Shown here piece after piece: positions 7,958 through 22,912 of a stretch of 64,000 nucleotides of DNA. Every line of letters starts with the position of its first letter. The stretch's first letter is position 1. The notes beneath the pieces are model-generated. The model was given only the letters and a program-made list of their open reading frames with translations, did not search any database and was not told the DNA's origin. Made by a program: the position numbers and the translations under genes. Where the stretch lies: contig NZ_CP133781.1 of assembly GCF_034350045.1 (NCBI RefSeq), positions 875,001-939,000 on the forward strand, read 5' to 3'. This DNA comes from Pseudomonas sp. CCI4.2 (GTDB taxonomy: Bacteria; Pseudomonadota; Gammaproteobacteria; Pseudomonadales; Pseudomonadaceae).

Positions 7958-9183
7958 TGAAACGCGTCGTCGTCACCGGCATGGCCGGCATCACCTCGTT
8001 AGGCAGTGATTGGGCCAGCATTCAGGCCAATTTCATCGCCAATCGCAGCGGCATTCGGCGGATGGATGAGTGGAACCGTTTCACAGAGCTCAACACCCGG
8101 CTCGCGGGGCCTATCGATGATTTCGCCGTGCCCAAACACTGGAACCGTAAGCAATTGCGCAGCATGGGCCGAGTCTCGCGGCTGGCCGTCGGGGCCGCCG
8201 AACAAGCGCTGCTCGACGCCGGGTTGTTGGGCGACGCGATCATTCGGGACGGACGAATGGGGGTGGCCTGCGGCTCGTCCACCGGCAGCACCGACGAGAT
8301 CAAAGCCTTCGGCAATATGCTGCTCAATTCAGTGGCCGAAGGGCTAAACGCCAACTCTTACGTGCGGATGATGCCGCACACCACGGCCGCAAATATCAGC
8401 ATCTTCTTTGGTCTGACCGGGCGCTTGATTCCCACGTCCAGCGCCTGCACCAGCGGCAGCCAAGGCATCGGTTACGCCTATGAGTCGATCAAGTTTGGCC
8501 GGCTGCCATTGATGCTCGCCGGCGGCGCTGAAGAACTGTGTCCAACCGAAGCCATGGTGTTTGATGCGCTGTACGCCACCAGCTTGAAAAATGACGCTCC
8601 GCACACCACTCCGCGCCCTTACGACAGCGCGCGTGATGGCTTAGTCATCGGTGAAGGCGGCGGCATGCTGGTGCTCGAAGAGCTGGAACATGCCTTGGCC
8701 CGAGGTGCGCACATTCATGCTGAGATCGTCGGTTTCGGCAGCAATGCCGACGGCGCTCACTCCACCCGCCCGGAGCAAATCACCATGCGCCGCGCCATGG
8801 AGTTGGCCCTGGAAGACGCAGGCCTGACGCCCGACGCGATCGGTTACGTCAACGGTCACGGCACCGCCACCGAACAAGGCGACATCGCCGAAACCCTGGC
8901 CACCAACAGCTTGTTCGGCCCGCGCATGCCCATCAGTTCGCAGAAAAGCTTTCTTGGCCACACCTTGGGCGCCTGTGGTGCACTGGAGTCGTGGTTCTGC
9001 ATCGAAATGATGAACCGCGACCGTTATGTTCACACCCTCAACCTCGACGTTATCGACCCCCAGTGCGGCGAACTGGACTACCTACGCGGCGAAATGCGCC
9101 AGATGAGCAATCAGTACGTAATGAACAATAATTTTGCCTTCGGTGGTGTGAACACGTCACTGATATTCAAGCGTTGGGCGTGA
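7957..9183 (+). CDS. apeR: Second 3-oxoacyl-ACP synthase of the aryl polyene cluster
   Basis: 408 residues from ATG 7957, which shares one base with the apeQ stop (TGATGA); GTG 7951 would add two residues. The catalytic Cys is in PTSSACTSGSQGIGY (about residue 165), the first His in NGHGTATEQGD (about 305) and the second in KSFLGHTLGACGALE (about 340). The triad is complete. In characterised clusters ApeR is a homodimeric ketosynthase acting separately from the ApeO/ApeC pair. It is the last gene of the operon on this strand; a short perfect palindrome follows at 9207-9224. Confidence 0.85.
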   Translation: MKRVVVTGMAGITSLGSDWASIQANFIANRSGIRRMDEWNRFTELNTRLAGPIDDFAVPKHWNRKQLRSMGRVSRLAVGAAEQALLDAGLLGDAIIRDGRMGVACGSSTGSTDEIKAFGNMLLNSVAEGLNANSYVRMMPHTTAANISIFFGLTGRLIPTSSACTSGSQGIGYAYESIKFGRLPLMLAGGAEELCPTEAMVFDALYATSLKNDAPHTTPRPYDSARDGLVIGEGGGMLVLEELEHALARGAHIHAEIVGFGSNADGAHSTRPEQITMRRAMELALEDAGLTPDAIGYVNGHGTATEQGDIAETLATNSLFGPRMPISSQKSFLGHTLGACGALESWFCIEMMNRDRYVHTLNLDVIDPQCGELDYLRGEMRQMSNQYVMNNNFAFGGVNTSLIFKRWA

Positions 9184-9206
9184 GTTGACCACGCAGGTTC
9201 CTATCT

Positions 9207-9224
9207 GAGCCAACTTGTTGGCTC
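9207..9224. repeat. REP-like perfect palindrome between convergent apeR and lysR genes
   Basis: GAGCCAAC, a TT spacer, then GTTGGCTC form an 8-bp perfect inverted repeat in the 69-bp gap between the two convergent genes. The core is the same as that of the REP elements at 34.3, 39.3, 49.6 and 57.4 kb. No T-tract follows on either strand, so it is better called a REP relic than a classical terminator, although the hairpin could still stabilise 3' ends. Confidence 0.7.
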
Positions 9225-9252
9225 GTACAGATTGATGAACCACAGAGCAACG

Positions 9253-10152
9253 TTAGTCTTGGACTACAGCCTGTTGAGTTAACAACTCAACAAACGCCTT
9301 GGCCATCGGTGAATGTTGGTCTTTGCGTTGTACTAGCCAAACGGCCGTGTTGGCGCCTTCGTCCAGTACCGTCAGATAGACCACGCCGTCGATTCGCATC
9401 CGTTGGTAAGACGCTGGCAACACGGTCACGCCCAGTCCTGCCGCGACCAACCCAATGATGGTCATAGGTTCGCCAGCCTCTTGGGTTATCTGCGGACTGA
9501 ATCCGGCTTGAAGTGCCAGGCTCAATAATTGTGCATACAAACCGCTGCCGTAGGTTCGGGGGAAAAAAACGAAAGGCTCCGCAGCCAACGCGGACAAATA
9601 CAATCCTTTCTCACTGCCCGCCGCCAACGGATGGTCAGCACGAATAATCGCCACCAAGGGCTCGCGGAACAGTTCCACGGCGACCAGTGAATCCGGCAGT
9701 GGCAAGGGACGCATGATCCCGACTTGCACCGAATTTTCCACCAACGCCTCGGCGGTTTCCCTGCTGCTCATTTCCTGTAAAGCCAAGTGGACGGCAGGAA
9801 AAGCCTGACGAAACGCGAAGATCGCTTGGGGAATGCTGGAGTTGAACGGCGCCGATGCCGTGAAGCCAATCTTCAGTTCACCGAGCTGCCCCAACTGGGC
9901 ACGACGCGCCACATCGGCGGCTTTCCCGACTTGGGCCAAGACTAGGCGCGCCTCGTCAAGGAACAACCGGCCAGCCTCACTCAACTCAACCCGACGGTTG
10001 GTACGATCAAATAGTCTCGCTCCGACCTCTTTTTCCAGCGCCTGAATTTGCTGACTTAACGGCGGTTGAGAAATACCTAACGCCAGCGCGGCCCTGCCAA
10101 AGTGCAGTTCTTCGGCTACGGCGATGAAGTAGCGCAGATGACGTAATTCCAT
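9253..10152 (-). CDS. LysR-family transcriptional regulator (YnfL-like)
   Basis: 299 residues, normal LysR length. The N-terminus MELRHLRYFIAVAEELHFGR followed by AALALGISQPPLSQQIQALE is the winged helix-turn-helix. The rest is a periplasmic-binding-protein-like effector domain beginning about residue 90. It is divergent from an MFS exporter that resembles E. coli YnfM, and in E. coli the LysR gene ynfL sits next to ynfM. Local control of that exporter is therefore the simplest inference; the inducer cannot be told from the sequence. Confidence 0.88.
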   Translation of the reverse strand: MELRHLRYFIAVAEELHFGRAALALGISQPPLSQQIQALEKEVGARLFDRTNRRVELSEAGRLFLDEARLVLAQVGKAADVARRAQLGQLGELKIGFTASAPFNSSIPQAIFAFRQAFPAVHLALQEMSSRETAEALVENSVQVGIMRPLPLPDSLVAVELFREPLVAIIRADHPLAAGSEKGLYLSALAAEPFVFFPRTYGSGLYAQLLSLALQAGFSPQITQEAGEPMTIIGLVAAGLGVTVLPASYQRMRIDGVVYLTVLDEGANTAVWLVQRKDQHSPMAKAFVELLTQQAVVQD

Positions 10153-10200
10153 GAACTCACCATTAGGTCTTTTTAAATATCAAACAGGTCGAACAATATA

Positions 10201-10228
10201 TTGGAAAGAATCATTAGCGAGCTATATT
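10201..10228 (+). promoter_or_regulatory. Candidate sigma-70 promoter for the MFS exporter
   Basis: TTGGAA (10201-10206) and TATATT (10223-10228) are separated by 16 bases in the AT-rich lysR/MFS intergenic region. AATATA just upstream and TATATT form an imperfect dyad, the kind of arrangement a LysR regulator could bind. Transcription would start near 10235, which argues for a translation start at TTG 10269 and not TTG 10239. Confidence 0.45.
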
Positions 10229-10268
10229 CTTTTTTACATTGCTTGCCGCACACGCCATCGAGGTCATT

Positions 10269-11561
10269 TTGAAAACTGCTGTTGCTCTACCCTCCGAGAT
10301 TGCCGATGGCCGACGTCGCCAACAAGCGCCTGTCCGTGGTGGGATCGAGGCACTGGAAGAAATCTATATCGAGAAAGGCACGCCCCTATTTTTACGTACG
10401 GTGCTGGCATTGTTCTCTGGCGGTTTTGCGACCTTTACGTTGTTGTATTGCGTGCAACCGCTGATGCCGGTGCTGTCCCGCGAATATTCAATTAATGCCG
10501 CACAAAGCAGCCTGATTCTGTCGGTCGCCACCGGCATGCTCGCCTTCGGCTTACTGATTACCGGACCGATTTCAGACCGGCTCGGGCGAAAACCGGTGAT
10601 GGTGACGGCGCTGTTTTGTGCTGCCCTGTTCACCCTGCTTGGCGCCTTGATGCCGACGTGGGAAGGAATTCTGCTGATGCGCGCACTGGTTGGCCTGTCG
10701 CTCAGCGGTTTGGCGGCAGTGGCGATGACCTACCTGAGTGAAGAAATTCACCCTCAACACATCGGCTTGGCGATGGGCCTTTACATCGGCGGTAATGCCA
10801 TCGGCGGCATGAGCGGTCGGGTGATCACTGGGGTCTTGGTGGATTATGTGAGCTGGCACACCGCTATGCTGGTCATTGGCGGCCTGGCGATGATCGCTGC
10901 GGCGGTGTTCTGGAAGATTCTCCCGGAATCACGCAACTTCCGTCCGCGCTCATTGCACCCTCGCAGCCTGCTTGATGGCTTCACCTTGCAGTTCCGTGAT
11001 GCAGGCCTGCCGTGGCTGTTCCTCGAAGGTTTTCTGCTGATGGGCGCGTTTGTGACGATGTTCAACTACATCGGCTACCGCTTGCTGGCCGACCCTTATC
11101 ATTTGAGTCAGTCGTTAGTCGGTCTGTTCTCGCTGGTGTACCTGTCGGGCATCTACAGCTCGGCGAAGATCGGTGCATTGGCCGATAAACTCGGCCGACG
11201 CAAAGTGCTGTGGTCGGTCATCGTCTTGATGCTGGTCGGCATCGCAGTAACGATGTTCAACCCATTGTCGATGGTCATCATTGGCGTGCTGTTGTTCACG
11301 TTCGGCTTCTTCGGCGCGCACTCCGTCGCCAGCAGTTGGATCGGCCGTCGCGCAATCAAGGCCAAGGGCCAGGCATCGTCGCTGTATTTGTTTTGCTACT
11401 ACGCAGGCTCCAGCATAGCGGGCACTGCGGGCGGTTTTTTTTGGCATTACGCAGGGTGGAATGGTATCGGCGCGTTCATCGGGGTGTTGTTGGTGGCAGC
11501 ATTGGCGGTGGCATTGCGCTTGGCGAAGTTGCGGCCATTGGGGACGAACGCTCAGGGCTGA
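10269..11561 (+). CDS. MFS exporter, YnfM/AraJ-like
   Basis: 430 residues from TTG 10269 (GAGG at 10260-10263 serves as ribosome site); a further TTG at 10239 is possible. Twelve hydrophobic segments can be followed. The major-facilitator motif A appears as GPISDRLGRKPVM between segments 2 and 3, with a second copy-like ADKLGRRKVL in the C-terminal half. Stretches such as AMTYLSEEIHPQHIGLAMG and SVASSWIGRRAIKAKGQASS closely resemble E. coli YnfM as I remember it. It is a predicted inner-membrane drug or sugar exporter; the substrate is unknown. It is divergent from the LysR gene. Confidence 0.85.
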   Translation: MKTAVALPSEIADGRRRQQAPVRGGIEALEEIYIEKGTPLFLRTVLALFSGGFATFTLLYCVQPLMPVLSREYSINAAQSSLILSVATGMLAFGLLITGPISDRLGRKPVMVTALFCAALFTLLGALMPTWEGILLMRALVGLSLSGLAAVAMTYLSEEIHPQHIGLAMGLYIGGNAIGGMSGRVITGVLVDYVSWHTAMLVIGGLAMIAAAVFWKILPESRNFRPRSLHPRSLLDGFTLQFRDAGLPWLFLEGFLLMGAFVTMFNYIGYRLLADPYHLSQSLVGLFSLVYLSGIYSSAKIGALADKLGRRKVLWSVIVLMLVGIAVTMFNPLSMVIIGVLLFTFGFFGAHSVASSWIGRRAIKAKGQASSLYLFCYYAGSSIAGTAGGFFWHYAGWNGIGAFIGVLLVAALAVALRLAKLRPLGTNAQG

Positions 11562-11579
11562 TGTTTCCTGCGCTACAAA

Positions 11580-11600
11580 AACGCCCGGAAGCCGGGCGTT
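11580..11600 (-). terminator. Rho-independent terminator after the cytochrome b561 gene
   Basis: AACGCCCGG, loop of three, CCGGGCGTT. On the minus strand the hairpin is followed by a T-run, as expected for termination of the cytochrome b561 transcript. It also lies 18 bases beyond the MFS stop and may serve that convergent gene less efficiently. Confidence 0.85.
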
Positions 11601-11613
11601 CCAGTTCCAGCGC

Positions 11614-12126
11614 TTAAAGCGACATCCGCTGGATTATCCGTGCCCCACTGACCTCGTGCTTGATCACGCCAGCAATGTGCATCACGACCAATACAGCCAA
11701 CAGTGCGCAGGCCACCTCATGAACAGTAAACAACGCTGCCAACCAGCGTGGGTCATTGATCAGGTTCGGGATACTGATCGCGTTAAAAACATTGATGGGC
11801 CGTTCCATCATCAGCACACCGGTCACCAATACCAGGCTTACCGTCCCGTAGATCAACGACTGCACCAGCGCAGCGGTGAGTTGCTCGAACGGCTTGCCTG
11901 AGGAGGGCGCGGGCCTGACGTGGGTCTGTCGAGCGTAAAACCGAAGGATAAACACCGGAATGAATAAGGTGCCCACCGACACGTTAACGAATGCCACCCA
12001 TTTTTTGATCTCCGGGTTCACCGGCAACAGGCCAGTATAAAAGCCGCTGACCAACGCCCAACAAATCACTAACGCTGAAATCCAGTGCAAGGTGACCATG
12101 AGCTTTGAATATTTTTGAATGTTCAT
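11614..12126 (-). CDS. Cytochrome b561-family membrane protein
   Basis: 170 residues with four membrane segments (about 10-30, 43-62, 85-105, 135-158). Likely haem-ligand histidines are visible in MVTLHWISA (segment 1) and in the FTVHEVACALL and VVMHIAGVIKHE region (segment 4). This is the YodB/CybB-type diheme cytochrome family (COG3038), thought to move electrons between quinols and oxidants such as superoxide. The gene stands alone between two minus-strand terminators, so it is probably transcribed separately from hemE upstream. Confidence 0.88.
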   Translation of the reverse strand: MNIQKYSKLMVTLHWISALVICWALVSGFYTGLLPVNPEIKKWVAFVNVSVGTLFIPVFILRFYARQTHVRPAPSSGKPFEQLTAALVQSLIYGTVSLVLVTGVLMMERPINVFNAISIPNLINDPRWLAALFTVHEVACALLAVLVVMHIAGVIKHEVSGARIIQRMSL

Positions 12127-12156
12127 TACCCTGCTTATTTCTACCCAACAAAAAAA

Positions 12157-12182
12157 CCTGCTACGGCGAGTGCGGTAGCAGG
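12157..12182 (-). terminator. Rho-independent terminator after hemE
   Basis: CCTGCTAC and GTAGCAGG form an 8-bp stem around a 10-base loop. On the minus strand the stem is followed by seven T residues (12150-12156 read in reverse). It lies 17 bases past the hemE stop. Confidence 0.88.
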
Positions 12183-12199
12183 AACGGGGTGAAAACTAC

Positions 12200-13270
12200 T
12201 TAGTCTGCGTGATACTGCGCCGACATTTCATGCACCGCTTCCATAAAGACGCCTGCGTTAGCCGGGTCAACTTCAGGCGTAATGCCATGACCGAGGTTGA
12301 AAACGTGTCCGGTGCCGCTGCCGTAACTGGCGAGGATGCGTGAGACTTCGCTGCGGATTGCGGCAGGGTTAGCGTAAAGCACGGTCGGGTCCATGTTGCC
12401 TTGCAAGGCGACTTTGTTGCCGACGCGCTGACGGGCTTCGCCGATGTCGCACGTCCAGTCCAGGCCCAGTGCATCAGCGCCCGCGTCAGCAATGCTTTCC
12501 AACCACAGGCCGCCGCCTTTGGTGAACAGGATGACCGGCACTTTGCGCCCGTCGTGTTCACGGATCAGGCCGTTGACGATTTTGCGCATGTAGGCCAGTG
12601 AGAATTCCTGATATGCCGCTGCCGACAGGCTACCGCCCCAACTGTCAAAGATCTGCACCGCTTGTGCGCCCGCGAGGATCTGGCCGTTGAGGTACGAGGT
12701 TACGGACTGCGCCAATTTATCCAGCAACAGATGCATGGCCTGTGGATTGTCGTAGAGCATGGCTTTGGACTTGCGGAAATCTTTCGATGAACCGCCTTCG
12801 ACCATATACGTCGCCAGGGTCCATGGGCTGCCAGAGAAGCCAATCAAGGGCACGCGGCCGTTGAGCTCGCGGCTGATGGTGCTGACGGCGTCCATTACGT
12901 AGCCAAGGTCTTTCTGCGGATCAGGAATCGGCAGCGCTTCGATGTCGGCTAAGGTACTGACGGTTTTCTTGAAGCGCGGACCTTCGCCGGTTTCAAAATA
13001 CAGACCAAGGCCCATGGCGTCCGGGATGGTCAGAATGTCGGAGAACAGGATGGCCGCGTCCAACTGGGGGTAGCGGTCCAGCGGTTGCAGTGTGACTTCG
13101 CAAGCGAACTCCGGATTCATGCACAGGCTCATGAAATCACCGGCCTTGGCGCGACTGGCGCGGTACTCCGGCAGATAACGACCGGCCTGACGCATCATCC
13201 ACACGGGGGTGACATCGACGGGCTGCTTTAGCAGGGCACGAAGGAAACGATCGTTCTTCAGGACAGTCAT
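12200..13270 (-). CDS. hemE: Uroporphyrinogen decarboxylase
   Basis: 356 residues, the usual HemE length. The N-terminal signature [19 protein letters not shown] contains the invariant Arg residues that hold the substrate carboxylates, and the catalytic Asp lies in [16 protein letters not shown]. The second HemE signature [17 protein letters not shown] is near residues 145-161. It decarboxylates uroporphyrinogen III to coproporphyrinogen III in haem synthesis, in the cytosol. In many Pseudomonas genomes it follows gltD directly; here a toxin-like gene lies between. Terminators stand on both sides, so it is probably a single-gene unit. Confidence 0.98.
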   Translation of the reverse strand: MTVLKNDRFLRALLKQPVDVTPVWMMRQAGRYLPEYRASRAKAGDFMSLCMNPEFACEVTLQPLDRYPQLDAAILFSDILTIPDAMGLGLYFETGEGPRFKKTVSTLADIEALPIPDPQKDLGYVMDAVSTISRELNGRVPLIGFSGSPWTLATYMVEGGSSKDFRKSKAMLYDNPQAMHLLLDKLAQSVTSYLNGQILAGAQAVQIFDSWGGSLSAAAYQEFSLAYMRKIVNGLIREHDGRKVPVILFTKGGGLWLESIADAGADALGLDWTCDIGEARQRVGNKVALQGNMDPTVLYANPAAIRSEVSRILASYGSGTGHVFNLGHGITPEVDPANAGVFMEAVHEMSAQYHAD

Positions 13271-13317
13271 GTCGGCATCCGGTTAAAAAGTGTGGGCATT
13301 TTCTCAGAGACGGACGC

Positions 13318-13345
13318 AAAAGGCACGGCAAGAGCCGTGCCTTTT
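13318..13345. terminator. Bidirectional-looking terminator between the toxin-like gene and hemE
   Basis: AAAAGGCACGGC, loop AAGA, GCCGTGCCTTTT: a perfect 12-bp inverted repeat with A-run and T-run ends, so it can act on either strand. It lies 26 bases past the stop of the giant toxin-like gene and upstream of hemE, separating the two transcripts. Confidence 0.88.
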
Positions 13346-13371
13346 ATCTATCGAGGCGATTTGTCGCAGGT

Positions 13372-16300
13372 TTAGTGAGTATCAACCTTGTTAAATATCA
13401 GTTGCATCGCCCTTTTGGATTTAGGGTTTTTAGGATTTAACGTTGGCCGGTCGAACCATAAGCGCCAATTTCCTCGCCCGGTGCTTTGTCCGATGCCCGG
13501 AAGATCCAAGGTATAGAGACCACCCGCAGAGGGGTGCAATTTGCCTTCACCGTTAAGTAAGTACCTTTCAACAGCAGTGTTAATGGCGGCGGCAAGGTCA
13601 TCATTCGGGAGACGTTTTTGAGCATCCTTAAACGCATGACTGTCTAAGAAGTCACCCATTTCAATTGTGAAATTCTTCTTACCGACCGACGAAACATTTA
13701 CAGAACTGGCTGCTGCCGGCGCATCGCTGACGTTAGAGGCTTTGGCAGCTTTCGCAGCTTTTTTCGCGCCCTTACCTGGCCCTCCCCCCGATAATCCGAT
13801 GTTGTTGTAATTCCAGTTTCCCTGTTCATCAATGCGAATGGGCATCTGGTAATAAGCATCCGGTCTTCGCGGATCTATAACACGCCATGTGGCGTTATCG
13901 GCATCGTACCGAATAGGAAAGGTCTTCCCTGCACGCTGGCCATAAAAACTCGAAGGGCCGGAAATGTTCGCTTTTTCATATACGCCGCTGTAGACGCCGT
14001 CGGTACGTAATTTCAACCCTCCAGGCTCATCCGACAAGGCCGTTGCCGGTGTCAGCCCGCCAAAGCGCGTCCTGTTCGCTTTTGGTTTCTTGCTCCCTGG
14101 TAAACCATCAGTCAGAAGTAACGCGGCCTGTACAAAATGCACAGCAGCGCTGCTATTCCCCTCGCCCACCGCTCGAACCCCCCGCGAAACGGCATAAATA
14201 CTGCGCGCGGCAGCGATGGGCAATCTGACCTTAAACGGCGTGAACTCAATCGCCAATTCGGCCAATGAACTAGCAATGGTCCAGGCCGTTTGCCAGTTGA
14301 CCTCGCTAGTGCTGGTCGTTTGCGCATCGACTTGATCGATAATGCGCTGAACTTCAGCCTCGTAACTGGCGAAGTAGACGTTCTCAGCAATTACCCGGGA
14401 AGGTGTGACTTTCAAGTGGCCCTCACTTATAAGTGTGCCAAATACTTCACCCAATGCGGTTTTCGGCTCTACAGGCAGCCTGCTTATCAGATAGTCAGCT
14501 AACAGAGAATTAGCGAATAGTTTCTCCAGCATTTCCTGCTCACTGGCATATTCACGGAAACTCACGCTGTCCGGAGCCGAGGGCGTATAGACCACTACAC
14601 TCGGAATGCTTTGCCTGGATTCGGGAGCGATTATTAACACCCCCTGCAACGTCAGACCATCGAATTGGCCAGGGGAGTAAACCCCCGGTGGGCCGTAGTA
14701 ATGCAAGTTAGTCGGCGTCGAATCGGTGAGCTTAACTTCCTGTACCCGAATGCGGTGACCTTCAACCCGTACGCTCGCCTCGCTATCGACCGCGCGATCA
14801 AGAACGGCCATTACCCACTTATAGCCTCGGTCTGCGAGTTCTGGCGGCAAACTACCGTCGTCTAGAAAGTCCATGGCCATTTTGGCTTCGATGGCGTCCA
14901 GACGCATTTGCGCATCCATGACCCGTGCATATTGATCGCGACTCCACTGACCATGAAAGGAGGTCAGCAAACGCTGCTTCAGAAATGCGGTGTAGCTGTC
15001 GCCCACATTTAGTTCGCGGACGAGACTGTGCACATAACGGCTGCTTAATTCCTTAATTGGAATGTCGTTTTTATCAACGAAGCTCGCCGTCAGCAAAAAG
15101 TTTAAATCGAAGAGGCTTATATTTTGCAAACAGAGCTGAGGGAGACTGCACCGTGTCGGAGTAATTTTAAGTCCCCCGCCGACTACCGGAAGAACCGCAC
15201 CGCCGGGCCCAAGACCTACCGGCCCCTGAAAGGGGATCCACTCACTGTTGGTGATCTCGACCGTTATATCATCCGGATCCAGCCGCAAACCCAGGTCGAA
15301 TTCAAGGCGGTCTCTGAGCAGGTTTTTGGCGTAAACGCGCAGTTGATCGGCATCGCCGTATTCACTGAGGCTTGGAAGCGCAGGCGCTTGCGCTTCTATC
15401 AACGCCTGACGATAGTTCTGAGTAGCATTGTTCCAAATGAGTTTGTCCGCGGTTGAGGCCTGCTTCATCCAATCGGGCAGCGACGCCTCCTTAACTTGCA
15501 AAGGTTGCTGCGGGTCATACCAACCGCCGCTCGCAGCGGCGGCGACATTGCCTAGCATCAGGCGCAAACCGTCAACATCGGTATCAGAATGCATCCCGAG
15601 ACTTAAACGTTCATGAGGTTGCAGCACCGATGCAATGGCCAGATAAAAGGTGTCGGTGCCGCCACTGAAACGGTAAACCTCATCATTGCCGAGGTTTTTC
15701 GCCGCGTAGTAACCATTGCCGCTATGTAACAAAACAATTGAGGCTGTCGACGGTTCAGGGTCAATAACATACTTGCCTTCCTGATCGACTTCGGCGATCA
15801 ATAATTGGTAACCCAAAAGACTCTTTAATATACGTTGGGCGCAGGTTCTAGTGAGTGCGTCAGCATCTTCGTTGTAGGTTCTTTTATGGAAAATGCCATC
15901 AAGCGCTCGGTCATTACGCCATTCTTCTACGGAATGATTCAAAGCTTTAATAAAGGAAGCAGGCAATACATCTTTATCCAAAAAATCTTGTTCCTCTGCC
16001 TCCGACAGAGGGAATCGGTCCAACAGCGCATTGAGACGCTCGGCGGGGACTGAGGGGCTCAGTGCCAATAACACCTTTAATACAGGTGAATGCTCGTGAA
16101 CTTGCTGTAGCCAAAGTGGCAAGAAGCGGTTGCGATGGCTGAAGTAGGGATCGCACTTCATCGCGCCATCGTCCCAGAGCAAAGCCTCAAATACAGCGGC
16201 TCGCTCTGACTTGAGTAAATCAACCAGCTGCTTGCGTAGCGTAACAATGCGCCCGTCTGGGCTGGAGCTGTTCGGAAAGTCACCGCCAACCCCCAGTTGA

Positions 16301-16707
16301 GAACCCGCAGGAAGTTGGCTGATGATGAGCGGGAGCAGTTCTTCGTCGCCGTCGTCTGACGAGGTGGCATATTCGCCAGAGCGATCCTGCACCACTGAAA
16401 CACTGTGTTTAATAACGCTGGGGTCACTGCCTTTAAGATAGGTCGCGATGGTATCGCCGTTTTCGTTGACGACCTTAAGTTGCACGTCCGATGGCCACTC
16501 GGTGAGTTGAGGCAGCAGACAAAAGATCAGCGGCTCGCTGCCCAGCGGAAAAAAACCTTTTTCGATGAATTTTTCGATGAACTGCTTGATGGTCCGATCT
16601 GTCTTTTCGCGAGCGCGTTGCTCTCGGGCTGACACTGAGCTTGGCATGAAGCCGGTGGCATTTTCGGAAAGCATGGATCGAAGAGGCGTTGCGGTAGGTG
16701 CTGTCAT
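13372..16707 (-). CDS. Giant dermonecrotic-toxin-like (DUF6543-type) protein with a separate C-terminal domain
   Basis: 1111 residues from ATG 16707, which has AAGGAT seven bases upstream; the frame is open 26 codons further but without a ribosome site. There is no signal peptide. The large N-terminal part resembles the Pseudomonas proteins annotated as dermonecrotic toxin domain (DUF6543). At roughly residues 805-870 there are hydrophobic alpha-helical stretches that could insert in a membrane. A linker rich in Gly, Lys and Ala (GGGPGKGAKKAAKAAKAS) precedes a last domain of about 100 residues ending in MQLIFNKVDTH. That is the layout of a polymorphic toxin with an exchangeable tip. The tip has a helix then strands (LYTLDL, NWRLWFD, MQLIF) that weakly recall RelE/ParE folds (inference). 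No immunity gene follows: the next element is a terminator, then hemE. Its base composition looks more AT-rich than its neighbours. Confidence 0.72.
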   Translation of the reverse strand: MTAPTATPLRSMLSENATGFMPSSVSAREQRAREKTDRTIKQFIEKFIEKGFFPLGSEPLIFCLLPQLTEWPSDVQLKVVNENGDTIATYLKGSDPSVIKHSVSVVQDRSGEYATSSDDGDEELLPLIISQLPAGSQLGVGGDFPNSSSPDGRIVTLRKQLVDLLKSERAAVFEALLWDDGAMKCDPYFSHRNRFLPLWLQQVHEHSPVLKVLLALSPSVPAERLNALLDRFPLSEAEEQDFLDKDVLPASFIKALNHSVEEWRNDRALDGIFHKRTYNEDADALTRTCAQRILKSLLGYQLLIAEVDQEGKYVIDPEPSTASIVLLHSGNGYYAAKNLGNDEVYRFSGGTDTFYLAIASVLQPHERLSLGMHSDTDVDGLRLMLGNVAAAASGGWYDPQQPLQVKEASLPDWMKQASTADKLIWNNATQNYRQALIEAQAPALPSLSEYGDADQLRVYAKNLLRDRLEFDLGLRLDPDDITVEITNSEWIPFQGPVGLGPGGAVLPVVGGGLKITPTRCSLPQLCLQNISLFDLNFLLTASFVDKNDIPIKELSSRYVHSLVRELNVGDSYTAFLKQRLLTSFHGQWSRDQYARVMDAQMRLDAIEAKMAMDFLDDGSLPPELADRGYKWVMAVLDRAVDSEASVRVEGHRIRVQEVKLTDSTPTNLHYYGPPGVYSPGQFDGLTLQGVLIIAPESRQSIPSVVVYTPSAPDSVSFREYASEQEMLEKLFANSLLADYLISRLPVEPKTALGEVFGTLISEGHLKVTPSRVIAENVYFASYEAEVQRIIDQVDAQTTSTSEVNWQTAWTIASSLAELAIEFTPFKVRLPIAAARSIYAVSRGVRAVGEGNSSAAVHFVQAALLLTDGLPGSKKPKANRTRFGGLTPATALSDEPGGLKLRTDGVYSGVYEKANISGPSSFYGQRAGKTFPIRYDADNATWRVIDPRRPDAYYQMPIRIDEQGNWNYNNIGLSGGGPGKGAKKAAKAAKASNVSDAPAAASSVNVSSVGKKNFTIEMGDFLDSHAFKDAQKRLPNDDLAAAINTAVERYLLNGEGKLHPSAGGLYTLDLPGIGQSTGRGNWRLWFDRPTLNPKNPKSKRAMQLIFNKVDTH

Positions 16708-16927
16708 GATTGCATCCTTGCAAATGACATGGGTGTGGAGGAGGACAACCCTGGCGGCGACCTCCCCGTAATTGAAGAGGTGCACGCTAGCACACTGTGC
16801 AAACAGAAATAGCGCTCGGAAATATCAGGAAAACACAGTACCTGTAGAAGCCACACGTTAGTGATGGGCCATCGGACCTTATAGCAGCCTTTAGCAGTTT
16901 CTACAGAAACCTGTGCAGCGGCTGAAT

Positions 16928-18450
<1,523 letters not shown>

Positions 18451-18466
18451 AAGCTTATGGCTGCTC

Positions 18467-22912
<4,446 letters not shown>

